A stretch of 6,057 bases of DNA from an uncultured Clostridia bacterium (GTDB lineage: Bacteria; Bacillota; Clostridia; TANB77; CAG-508). Location: the NCBI GenBank assembly GCA_944386375.1, contig CALXAW010000082.1, forward strand, positions 1 to 6,057. The letters run 5' to 3'. Below are positions 1-5,042 of the stretch, piece by piece; the stretch's first letter is position 1, and each line of letters starts with the position of its first letter. Made by a program: the position numbers and the translations under genes. Below the pieces are notes generated by a model, which was not told where the DNA came from, did no database searches, and saw nothing but the letters and a program-made list of their open reading frames with translations.

Positions 1-86
1 TCAGAATAACATCTTGAACCTTTTAAGAACAATTTTTGTCCTTCTCTACGGCAAATACGACATTGTTCGTCTGTATATCTAGCCAT
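1..86 (-). CDS. rpsD: 30S ribosomal protein S4 (uS4), N-terminal fragment, zinc-binding form
   Basis: This is the first 28 codons of rpsD, cut by the left window edge. The protein begins MARYTDEQCRICRREGQKLF, which matches the S4 N-terminus. Cys9, Cys12 and Cys26 are visible, three of the four ligands of the N-terminal zinc ribbon (the C+ type, as in Thermus S4; B. subtilis S4 lacks these cysteines). S4 is a primary 16S rRNA binder that nucleates assembly of the 30S body. It represses its own operon in E. coli and its own gene in B. subtilis. The ATG at 84-86 is preceded by AAAGGAG at a normal distance. It lies 61 bases after rpsK, so rpsD is part of this alpha-operon arrangement. The fourth Cys and the rRNA-binding domains are outside the window. 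Confidence 0.96.
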   Translation of the reverse strand, partial: MARYTDEQCRICRREGQKLFLKGSRCYS

Positions 87-93
87 TTTATTT

Positions 94-114
94 CTCCTTT
101 CTTATTTTTAAAGG
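94..114 (-). promoter_or_regulatory. rpsD ribosome binding site inside a small possible hairpin
   Basis: The rpsD Shine-Dalgarno sequence (AAAGGAG, plus-strand 94-100) partly overlaps one arm of a potential 5-bp hairpin: CCTTT (from 110-114) could pair with AAAGG (from 96-100) across a 9-base loop. If formed, it would mask the ribosome binding site. The stem is short, and such pairings arise easily by chance in AT-rich DNA, so the binding site is secure but the hairpin is only a suggestion. Confidence 0.4.
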
Positions 115-147
115 TCTAATTTTTAAATTAAACATATAATAAATTTT

Positions 148-543
148 TTATACTCTTCTTCTTTTTGGTGGTCTGCAACCATTGTGTGGAATTGGTGTTA
201 CATCTTTTATTGCACTTATTTCTAATCCTGCTGTTTGTAAAGCTCTTATTGCTGCTTCTCTACCAGAACCTGGTCCTTTAACAAATACTTCTACAGTTTT
301 TAAACCATGTTCCATAGCAGCTTTTGCAGCTGTTTCTGCTACTTGACCTGCAGCAAATGGTGTGCTTTTTCTTGAACCTTTAAAACCAAGTCCTCCGGCA
401 CTTCCCCATGATATTGCATTTCCTACAGTATCAGTAATTGTAACTATTGTATTATTAAAGCTAGAATGAATATGAGCTTGACCTTTTTCTATGTTTTTTC
501 TATTTCTTCTAGCTACTGGTTTTTTTGTTACACTTTTAGCCAT
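148..543 (-). CDS. rpsK: 30S ribosomal protein S11 (uS11)
   Basis: This complete 131-residue protein matches the usual bacterial S11 length of about 129. S11 sits on the 30S platform near the 3' end of 16S rRNA and the E-site mRNA path. The family signature is visible: AHIHSSFNNTIVTITD at about 23-38, GGLGFKGSRKSTPFAAG at about 50-66, VKGPGSGREAAIRAL at about 88-102, and the basic C-terminus PIPHNGCRPPKRRRV. The ATG at 541-543 has a strong AGGAGG site just upstream. It follows rpsM by 66 bases and precedes rpsD by 61, with no terminator visible in either gap, so the three are probably cotranscribed. The N-terminal tail (MAKSVTKKPVARRNRK) is basic and flexible, as usual. Nothing is truncated or odd. 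Confidence 0.98.
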   Translation of the reverse strand: MAKSVTKKPVARRNRKNIEKGQAHIHSSFNNTIVTITDTVGNAISWGSAGGLGFKGSRKSTPFAAGQVAETAAKAAMEHGLKTVEVFVKGPGSGREAAIRALQTAGLEISAIKDVTPIPHNGCRPPKRRRV

Positions 544-609
544 TTTTGTTTCTTTCCTCCTCTATCCAAAATTTAAAATTTTGAGTTTATATTTTACTTC
601 AATAATGCT

Positions 610-978
610 TTATTTTTTTGATTTACTAATTAATTTTCTTGGACCTTTTCTTGTACGAGCATTAGTTTTTGTTCTTTGTCCTCTTACTGGTAGCCCTCTT
701 CTATGTCTTAACCCTCTGTAGCAACCTATTTCTGTAAGTCTTTTTATATTAAGAGCAACCTCTCTTCTTAGGTCTCCTTCTATAGTATATGATTCATCAA
801 TAGCTTTTCTTATGCTATTTACTTGATCATCTGTTAAATCTTTAATTCTAGTATCTGGATTTATTCCAGTTTTTTCTAATATTTTTCTAGAACTTGATAA
901 ACCTATACCATAAATGTATGTAAGTCCTACTTCTACTCTTTTTTCCTTAGGCAAATCCACTCCAGCTATACGAGCCAT
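610..978 (-). CDS. rpsM: 30S ribosomal protein S13 (uS13)
   Basis: This is a complete 122-residue protein of standard length. S13 lies in the head of the 30S subunit, contacts S19 and forms intersubunit bridges to the 50S; its tail reaches the P-site tRNA. Visible family features are the start MARIAGVDLPKEKRVEVGLT, the helix-two-turns-helix YGIG segment near 23-26, and the highly conserved basic stretch YRGLRHRRGLPVRGQRTKTN (87-106), followed by ARTRKGPRK and a lysine-rich tail. The ATG at 976-978 has GGAGGTG (987-993) eight bases upstream. rpsM is the first gene of the alpha operon in E. coli. Here it is preceded by a 180-base gap with potential RNA structure (described separately), which may control this gene and those downstream of it. 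Confidence 0.98.
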   Translation of the reverse strand: MARIAGVDLPKEKRVEVGLTYIYGIGLSSSRKILEKTGINPDTRIKDLTDDQVNSIRKAIDESYTIEGDLRREVALNIKRLTEIGCYRGLRHRRGLPVRGQRTKTNARTRKGPRKLISKSKK

Positions 979-1017
979 ATTTTTTGCACCTCCAAAATTG
1001 ATTTTATTAATTTGTTT

Positions 1018-1064
1018 AAAAAATACTTAATGGTGAAATGCATTAGCCATAGCTAATCATTAAG
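1018..1064 (-). terminator. Terminator-like hairpin with U-run upstream of rpsM (possible attenuator)
   Basis: Read on the minus strand, CTTAATG (from 1058-1064) can pair with CATTAAG (from 1026-1032), enclosing a perfect inner stem ATTAGC/GCTAAT (1052-1057 with 1042-1047) with a four-base loop. A nine-base unpaired segment (1033-1041) lies on the 3' side between the stems. The 3' arm runs directly into TATTTTTT (1018-1025). A hairpin followed by a U-run is the form of an intrinsic terminator. The stem is AT-rich and interrupted, so it would be weak, which suits an attenuator inside an operon better than a full stop. It ends about 24 bases before the rpsM ribosome binding site. Function is inferred from shape only. 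Confidence 0.4.
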
Positions 1065-1085
1065 CTGTTTTTAAACATGTATTTA

Positions 1086-1142
1086 AACACAAATTTGATA
1101 TAGAAATCTTATAGATTCCACAGCCGCTACCTAATTTGTGTT
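1086..1142 (-). promoter_or_regulatory. Candidate structured RNA leader element between rpmJ and rpsM
   Basis: A perfect 10-bp inverted repeat, AACACAAATT (1086-1095) and AATTTGTGTT (1133-1142), closes a 37-base interior. Inside, on the transcript, GGAATCT (from 1113-1119) pairs with AGATTTC (from 1103-1109) across a three-base loop, giving 7 bp including one G-U. Between the outer and inner stems, on the 5' side, lies AGGTAGCGGCTGT (from 1120-1132), much more GC-rich than the surrounding intergenic DNA, as expected for a conserved binding or tertiary-contact site. Part of it, GGCUGU, could pair with ACAGCU (from 1063-1068) just downstream, a possible pseudoknot. The position matches the S4-binding leader of the E. 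coli alpha operon, but I do not recognise the sequence as a known leader family. It could also simply be a processing or stability element. Confidence 0.45.
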
Positions 1143-1158
1143 ATTAGCAATATATTAA

Positions 1159-1272
1159 TTAACCTTGTCTTTGTTTGTGTTTAGGATTTTCGCAAATTAC
1201 CCTAGTTACACCTTTTCTTTTGATTATTTTGCATTTGTCGCAAATTTTTTTAACTGATGGTCTTACTTTCAC
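1159..1272 (-). CDS. rpmJ: 50S ribosomal protein L36 (bL36), zinc-binding form, GTG start
   Basis: This 37-codon gene begins with GTG at 1270-1272 and ends with TAA at 1159-1161. The translation starts (M)KVRPSVKKICDKCKIIKRK and ends ENPKHKQRQG, the classic short L36. The zinc ligands are Cys11, Cys14, Cys27 and His32 (CX2C, then CX4H), so this is the zinc-containing C+ type. L36 is the smallest 50S protein; it binds 23S rRNA and joins late in assembly. The start is supported by AGAGGTGAG (1279-1287) six bases upstream and by the exact family N-terminus; no ATG is available. It lies 144 bases after infA, a wide gap for this pair, and 180 bases before rpsM. Confidence 0.97.
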   Translation of the reverse strand: MKVRPSVKKICDKCKIIKRKGVTRVICENPKHKQRQG

Positions 1273-1416
1273 TTTAAACTCACCTCTCTATTACTTTTTT
1301 TGGGTTAATTTTTTATTAATATTTAGTAAAATTTATATAAAGCTATTTAATGCTTATATAACTATTTTATATTATTTTAAACGAATCAAAATTTGTAGAT
1401 TATGCTTTTCGTTTGT
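1273..1416 (-). other. infA-rpmJ intergenic region with two weak hairpins
   Basis: This 144-base AT-rich gap contains the rpmJ ribosome binding site and two inverted repeats. One is TTATATAAAGC (1333-1343) with GCTTATATAA (1352-1361), a 10-bp stem with one bulged base. The other is AAACGAA (1379-1385) with TTCGTTT (1408-1414), a 7-bp stem starting just after the infA stop. Neither is followed by a clear U-run on the transcribed strand, so I do not call terminators. No promoter with convincing -35 and -10 boxes at proper spacing, and no additional small gene, was found. Confidence 0.35.
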
Positions 1417-1635
1417 TTATTTAGCACGCCAAGTAATACGCCCACGAGTAAGGTCATACTGAGAAAGCTCTACTTTAACCTTGTCTCCAGGTAAGATTTT
1501 AATATAGTTCATTCTTAATTTACCTGAAATGTGAGCTAAAATTTGATGTCCATTTTCAAGTTCTACTTTAAAATTAGTATTAGGTAAAGTTTCTACAACT
1601 ACACCTTCAACTTCTATAACATCTTCTTTTGACAT
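1417..1635 (-). CDS. infA: Translation initiation factor IF-1
   Basis: This complete 72-residue protein has the exact usual length of bacterial IF-1. IF-1 is a single OB-fold protein that binds the 30S A site during initiation, assists IF-2 and IF-3 and blocks premature A-site tRNA binding. The sequence is closely family-like throughout: SKEDVIEVEGVVVETLPN at the N-terminus, FKVELENGHQILAHISGKLR in the OB-fold core at about 22-41, and LPGDKVKVELSQYDLTRGRI followed by TWRAK at the end. The ATG at 1633-1635 has AAGGAGGGT just upstream. It lies 56 bases after map. Many Clostridia carry a small KOW-domain gene between map and infA; the gap here is too short to hold one. Confidence 0.98.
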   Translation of the reverse strand: MSKEDVIEVEGVVVETLPNTNFKVELENGHQILAHISGKLRMNYIKILPGDKVKVELSQYDLTRGRITWRAK

Positions 1636-1661
1636 ATTTACCCTCCTTAAAGAGTTTTTAC

Positions 1662-1687
1662 ATAATATAACTCATTTATTATATTAT
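1662..1687 (-). other. AT-only hairpin between map and infA
   Basis: A perfect 9-bp inverted repeat, ATAATATAA (1662-1670) and TTATATTAT (1679-1687), with an eight-base loop, lies in the 56-base map-infA gap just after the map stop. The stem has no G-C pair and no U-run follows it on the transcribed strand, so it is not a convincing terminator. An alternative short pairing, GAGTT with AACTC, uses part of its loop. It may be chance in such AT-rich sequence. Confidence 0.25.
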
Positions 1688-1691
1688 ATTT

Positions 1692-2462
1692 TTAAAGTAT
1701 TGTCAATACTTCTGGCTCTTTTTCTGTAATTAAAATTGTATTTTCATAATGTGCTGCTAAGCTTCCATCTTCTGTTATAATTGTCCATCCATCTTCTAAT
1801 TCTAAAATATTATGTTTTCCTTGTATAACCATTGGTTCAACAGCTAATGTCATACCTGGTTCTAACCTTGGTCCTTTTCCTGCTTTTCCATAGTTTGGTA
1901 TACCTGGATCTTCATGCATTTGTTTTCCTATTCCATGCCCTTGAAATTCTCTTACAACACTATACCCTTGAGAATGCACATATTCTCCTATAGCATGAGA
2001 AATATCTCCAATTCTATTACCTGGTTTTGCATATTTTATTCCTTCGAAAAAAGCTTGTTTAGTTACATTTATTAATCTTTGAGCTTCTTTAGATATTTTA
2101 CCTACTGCAAATGTCCTTGCAGCATCACCATGAAACCCATTTTTTAAAGCAACTGTATCTATACTTACGATATCGCCTTCTTTTATATATCTTGTTTTTG
2201 AAGGTATGCCATGTATTACCTCGTCATTTATCGAAATACATGTTGCTGCTGGATATGTAGGCACTCCTTTTATTCCTGGGTTATATCCTTTTTCTGCTGG
2301 TATAGCACCATTTTTTTTCATTACATCTTCAATTATTTTATCTAATTCAAATGTTGTCATACCTGGTTTTATAACTTTTTCTATTTCTTTATAAGCTAGT
2401 GCAACTATTTTACAGGCTTCTTTCATATTTTCTATTTCTTTTTTAGATTTAATAGTTATCAC
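1692..2462 (-). CDS. map: Type I methionine aminopeptidase, GTG start
   Basis: This 256-residue enzyme removes the initiator Met from new proteins when the next residue is small. It has the pita-bread fold of type I MetAPs with no N-terminal extension. The five metal ligands are all visible: Asp102 (SIDT), Asp113 (HGDAAR), His176 (GHGIG), Glu209 (AVEPM) and Glu240 (HYENT). The substrate-contacting histidines are His84 (HGIPS) and His183. Relative to E. coli MetAP the loop before CISIN (about 60-74) appears several residues longer. The start is GTG at 2460-2462, with AGAGGAGAG (2471-2479) eight bases upstream, and it shares one base with the adk stop (TAGTG), so translation is probably coupled to adk. 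The next in-frame Met, at residue 13, would remove part of the first conserved strand and helix. infA follows 56 bases later. Confidence 0.97.
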   Translation of the reverse strand: MITIKSKKEIENMKEACKIVALAYKEIEKVIKPGMTTFELDKIIEDVMKKNGAIPAEKGYNPGIKGVPTYPAATCISINDEVIHGIPSKTRYIKEGDIVSIDTVALKNGFHGDAARTFAVGKISKEAQRLINVTKQAFFEGIKYAKPGNRIGDISHAIGEYVHSQGYSVVREFQGHGIGKQMHEDPGIPNYGKAGKGPRLEPGMTLAVEPMVIQGKHNILELEDGWTIITEDGSLAAHYENTILITEKEPEVLTIL

Positions 2463-3133
2463 TATATATTCTCTCCTCTTATATATTCAACTATTTCTTT
2501 TGCTACATCTACACCCATTTTGTTAATTGTTTTACTTACTAGGGCAGAATATAAATTACCTTTTTCGTCATAATATTCTACTAAAGGACTTGATTGTAAG
2601 AAATATGAATTTAATCTGTTTTTTACTGTTTCTGGATTGTCATCTTTTCTTGCTATTAATTTAGAACCACATTTATCACATATTCCTTCTACTTTTGATG
2701 GATTAAGCACTAAATTATAAACTGTTTTACATTCTGGATTTGAACACACTCTTCTATTTGATGTTCTTTCTATTATTTCTTCTTCTGGTGTTGTTAAATT
2801 TATAGCTAAATCTATTTTCTTACCTTCTTTTTCTAGTATTTTTTCTATTGCTTCTGCTTGTTTAACTGTTCTTGGGAATCCATCTAATATTACTCCATTT
2901 TTAGCATCATCTTCTTTTAATCTATTTTCCACTATTTTTACTGTAATATCATCTGGAACTAACTCTCCTTTAGATATATAACTTTCTACTTTCATTCCTA
3001 ATTCTGTTTTTTCTTGCATATTTTTTCTAAAAATATCACCTGTAGATACTTGTGGTATATTAAGCTCCTTAGACAATATACCTGCAACTGTCCCCTTTCC
3101 TGTTCCTGGTGCTCCTAACATAATAATAATCAT
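2462..3133 (-). CDS. adk: Adenylate kinase with Cys4 zinc-type LID domain
   Basis: This complete 223-residue long-form adenylate kinase catalyses ATP + AMP = 2 ADP in the cytoplasm. The P-loop GAPGTGKG is at 7-14, the AMP-binding region includes STGDIFR (30-36) and DGFPRT (84-89), and the LID spans about 122-165. The LID carries Cys130, Cys135, Cys152 and Cys155, a structural zinc site typical of Gram-positive and thermophile enzymes. The first pair is spaced CX4C (CSNPEC), whereas CX2C is usual, so two residues appear inserted in this knuckle. The C-terminal core includes NRLNSYFLQSSPLVEYY. The ATG at 3131-3133 has a GGAGTG site upstream. It is 157 bases downstream of secY and overlaps map by one base. 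The gene order secY-adk-map is standard. Confidence 0.97.
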   Translation of the reverse strand: MIIIMLGAPGTGKGTVAGILSKELNIPQVSTGDIFRKNMQEKTELGMKVESYISKGELVPDDITVKIVENRLKEDDAKNGVILDGFPRTVKQAEAIEKILEKEGKKIDLAINLTTPEEEIIERTSNRRVCSNPECKTVYNLVLNPSKVEGICDKCGSKLIARKDDNPETVKNRLNSYFLQSSPLVEYYDEKGNLYSALVSKTINKMGVDVAKEIVEYIRGENI

Positions 3134-3234
3134 TTTTAAACACTCCTATCTCTTAATATAAATTAGATTATATTCAATAATCTTTTTAAAATTATAATCT
3201 TATTATAACTTTAAAAAAACTATTAAATTTATAC
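3134..3234 (-). promoter_or_regulatory. adk leader with TATAAT-like boxes and competing short hairpins
   Basis: This AT-rich leader lies between the large post-secY hairpin and adk. On the transcribed strand it contains three TATAAT hexamers (plus-strand 3202-3207, 3191-3196 and 3167-3172), but none has a recognisable TTGACA-like box 16-18 bases upstream, so a promoter for adk-map is possible rather than shown. The arm AGATTAT (3165-3171) can pair either with ATAATCT (3177-3183), as a 7-bp hairpin with a five-base loop, or in slightly longer form with TATAATCT (3193-3200). The two folds exclude each other. The adk ribosome binding site is at the left end. Confidence 0.25.
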
Positions 3235-3280
3235 AGATTTATAGAATAGAAAAGTATAACCTTTCTATTCTATAAAATCT
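3235..3280 (-). other. Long hairpin just downstream of secY
   Basis: The arms are 3235-3252 and 3262-3280. They pair over 18 bp with one bulged base and a nine-base loop (3253-3261); the core 13 bp (3240-3252 with 3262-3274) is perfect. On the transcript it begins ten bases after the secY stop. No U-run follows directly (the nearest, TTTTTTT, is about 15 bases past the stem), so it is not a textbook intrinsic terminator. Likely roles are an mRNA 3'-end stabiliser or processing site separating the secY and adk segments, or a weak terminator. Confidence 0.5.
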
Positions 3281-3290
3281 AATTAATTTA

Positions 3291-4607
3291 TTAATCTAAA
3301 AATCCTTTATAATGTCTCATTGCAAGTTGAGCTTCTAGTTTTTGTATTACTTCTAGTGCAACACCAACAACGATTAATATTGATGTACCACCAAATGTAA
3401 TATTTAAACTTGTAAATCTTAATAGCATAGGTATTACAGCAATTAATGCTAAGAAAAACGCACCAAACAATGTTACTTTTGACATAACTGATGATAAATA
3501 TTCTGTTGTTGGTTTTCCTGCTCTAATTCCCGGTATAAATCCACCATTTTTCTTAATTGTACTTGATACTTCTGCCGGATTGAATACTGCATAAGTATAG
3601 AAAAATGTAAAACCTACTATTAATAACATATATACAATTGCATTTGCTATAGAATATCCCATTCCAACACTTGATGAAGATGTCGCAATTGAGAAATTAT
3701 ATAACATTGCTAAAAATCCTGTCTGTGAAGCTATGTCGTGTACAAATATTTGTATTATCATAGCTGGAAATGTCATAAAGCTACTTGCAAAAATTACTGG
3801 CATAACACCTGCCATAGCTAATTTTAGCGGAATATGAGTATTTTGTGCACCCATCATCTTTCTTCCTACTACTCTTTTAGAATATTGTACTGGTATTCTT
3901 CTTTCTGCTTGTTGTACAAATACAACTGCAGCTACTAATATTATAGCACCTATAATTATACCTAATGTCAATAAAAATCCTGTCGTACTAAATCCTGCAT
4001 CTGTTACTATTAATCCCCATAGTGTTGTTATTCCTGCTGGTAATCCAGAAATAATACCAACAAAGATTAATATTGATATACCATTACCTATTCCTTTATT
4101 AGTAATTTGTTGTCCTAACCACATTAGTATAGCTGTACCTGTAACAAGACCAGTTACAACTAAAAATCCTGTCTGGAAGCTTGTATCTATAAATATTCCA
4201 GAAGCACTATATGATAGATATAATCCAATTCCCTCTACTAGTGCAAGTACTATTGTTAATAGTTTTGTATATTTATTTATTTTTTGTCTTCCTGCTTCTC
4301 CACCTTCTTTAGTTAGCTTTTCTAATGAAGGTATAACCATTCCTAACAATTGTATAACAATTGATGCTGTTATGTATGGTGTAACAGACATTGCGAATAT
4401 AGAAAATCTAGAAAACGCTCCTCCTGAGATTAAATCTATTAATTCTGCAATTCCGTTAGTTGATGTTTGTTGACTTAGTGCAACTAAATCTACACCTGGT
4501 ACAGAGATAAAACAACCAAATCTAAATATTACTATTAATAATAGTAAATATAAAAGTCTTTTTCTTATATCTGGTGTACTTATTGCATTTTTAATGGTTT
4601 TAAACAA
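3291..4607 (-). CDS. secY: Preprotein translocase subunit SecY, TTG start
   Basis: This complete 438-residue membrane protein forms the SecYEG export channel that receives SecA-driven and ribosome-bound chains. Ten transmembrane segments are expected; hydrophobic stretches are seen at about 19-37, 69-90, 114-134, 146-167, 174-194, 210-231, 263-287, 320-340, 376-396 and 404-422. The plug region follows SGGAFSRFSIFAMSVTPYI (61-79). Cytoplasmic loops carry GEAGRQKINKYTK (103-115), the basic ribosome/SecA-binding loop QQAERRIPVQYSKR (232-245) and FNPAEVSSTIKKNGG (342-356); the tail ends AMRHYKGFLD. The start is TTG at 4605-4607, directly after the rplO stop, with AGGTGA five bases upstream inside rplO. 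No ATG would preserve the N-terminal amphipathic helix, so TTG is well supported. Translation is probably coupled to rplO. Confidence 0.97.
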   Translation of the reverse strand: MFKTIKNAISTPDIRKRLLYLLLLIVIFRFGCFISVPGVDLVALSQQTSTNGIAELIDLISGGAFSRFSIFAMSVTPYITASIVIQLLGMVIPSLEKLTKEGGEAGRQKINKYTKLLTIVLALVEGIGLYLSYSASGIFIDTSFQTGFLVVTGLVTGTAILMWLGQQITNKGIGNGISILIFVGIISGLPAGITTLWGLIVTDAGFSTTGFLLTLGIIIGAIILVAAVVFVQQAERRIPVQYSKRVVGRKMMGAQNTHIPLKLAMAGVMPVIFASSFMTFPAMIIQIFVHDIASQTGFLAMLYNFSIATSSSSVGMGYSIANAIVYMLLIVGFTFFYTYAVFNPAEVSSTIKKNGGFIPGIRAGKPTTEYLSSVMSKVTLFGAFFLALIAVIPMLLRFTSLNITFGGTSILIVVGVALEVIQKLEAQLAMRHYKGFLD

Positions 4608-5042
4608 TTATATCACCTCAGCCTTTCCGCCAAGAGCTTCTATTTGTTCTTTGGCTTTAGCTGTGAATCTTTTTGCTTTAACATTTAATTTTTTCTCTAA
4701 TTTACCTGTTGCTAAAACTACTATTCCATCATTTATTTTTCCGATTATGCCTTCTTCTAAAAGAGTTTCAGCTGTAACATCTGTTGCTTTAGATTGATTT
4801 AACATTTTTAATGTTACTTCTGTATATGTTTTAGCATGTATGTTTTTGAAACCTCTTTTTGGTAATCTTCTATATAGTGGTGTTTGACCACCTTCAAATC
4901 CTCTTCTTACTCCGCCACCGCTTCTTGCTTTTTGTCCTTTTTGTCCTCTACCTGATGTCTTTCCAAGTCCAGAACCAGTACCACGACCTACTCTAGTTCT
5001 TGTTTTTCTTTTAACGGCTGGTTTTAACTCATCTATTTTCAT
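4608..5042 (-). CDS. rplO: 50S ribosomal protein L15 (uL15)
   Basis: This complete 144-residue protein is close to the usual length of about 145. L15 is a 50S protein with a long glycine- and arginine-rich N-terminal extension that threads through 23S rRNA and helps late assembly. The sequence shows the start MKIDELKP, the basic GRGTGSGLGKTSGRGQKGQK run (19-38), then RSGGGVRRGFEGGQTPLYRR and LPKRGFKN, with a globular C-terminal domain from about 75. The ATG at 5040-5042 has GGAGGTG ten bases upstream. Only 27 bases separate it from rpsE, where rpmD (L30) normally lies. Its TAA stop touches the secY TTG start. Confidence 0.98.
   Translation of the reverse strand: MKIDELKPAVKRKTRTRVGRGTGSGLGKTSGRGQKGQKARSGGGVRRGFEGGQTPLYRRLPKRGFKNIHAKTYTEVTLKMLNQSKATDVTAETLLEEGIIGKINDGIVVLATGKLEKKLNVKAKRFTAKAKEQIEALGGKAEVI
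4613..4618 (-). promoter_or_regulatory. secY ribosome binding site inside rplO
   Basis: AGGTGA lies within the last codons of rplO (GAG GTG ATA, then TAA) and is five bases from the TTG that starts secY. It decides the secY start, since no ATG is available. Because the site is embedded in the upstream gene and the stop abuts the start, ribosomes ending rplO can reinitiate on secY. Confidence 0.8.

Noticed and set aside
491..721. Plus-strand open frame of 76 codons
   Set aside because: Antisense shadow of the rpsK start and rpsM end, hydrophobic for the same composition reason.
1027..1060. Tiny minus-strand ORFs in the rpsM leader (MANAFHH and MISYG), as a possible leader peptide
   Set aside because: They lack a ribosome binding site, lie inside the hairpin and have no runs of a regulatory amino acid.
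1121..1127. GCGGCTG of the leader transcript is complementary to the CAGCCGC of the 16S rRNA 530 loop
   Set aside because: A 7-base match is expected by chance, and there is no supporting context for antisense pairing to rRNA.
1364..1392. TTGATT and TATAAA on the minus strand in the infA-rpmJ gap as a promoter
   Set aside because: The spacing is about 12 bases, too short for a sigma-A promoter, and TATAAA-like words are frequent in this AT-rich DNA.
1175..1462. Plus-strand open frame of 95 codons with a hydrophobic, membrane-like translation
   Set aside because: It runs antisense across rpmJ and the end of infA. The hydrophobic look comes from T-rich complement of A-rich coding DNA, and no ribosome binding site supports it.
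2206..2394. Plus-strand open frame within map
   Set aside because: Antisense to conserved MetAP coding sequence; no independent evidence.
3165..3190. Hairpin 3165-3183 followed by TTTTT on the plus strand as an intrinsic terminator
   Set aside because: The T-run is on the non-transcribed orientation for this operon; no plus-strand gene ends here.
4594..4797. Plus-strand open frame over the rplO end
   Set aside because: Antisense to conserved L15 coding sequence; no independent evidence.
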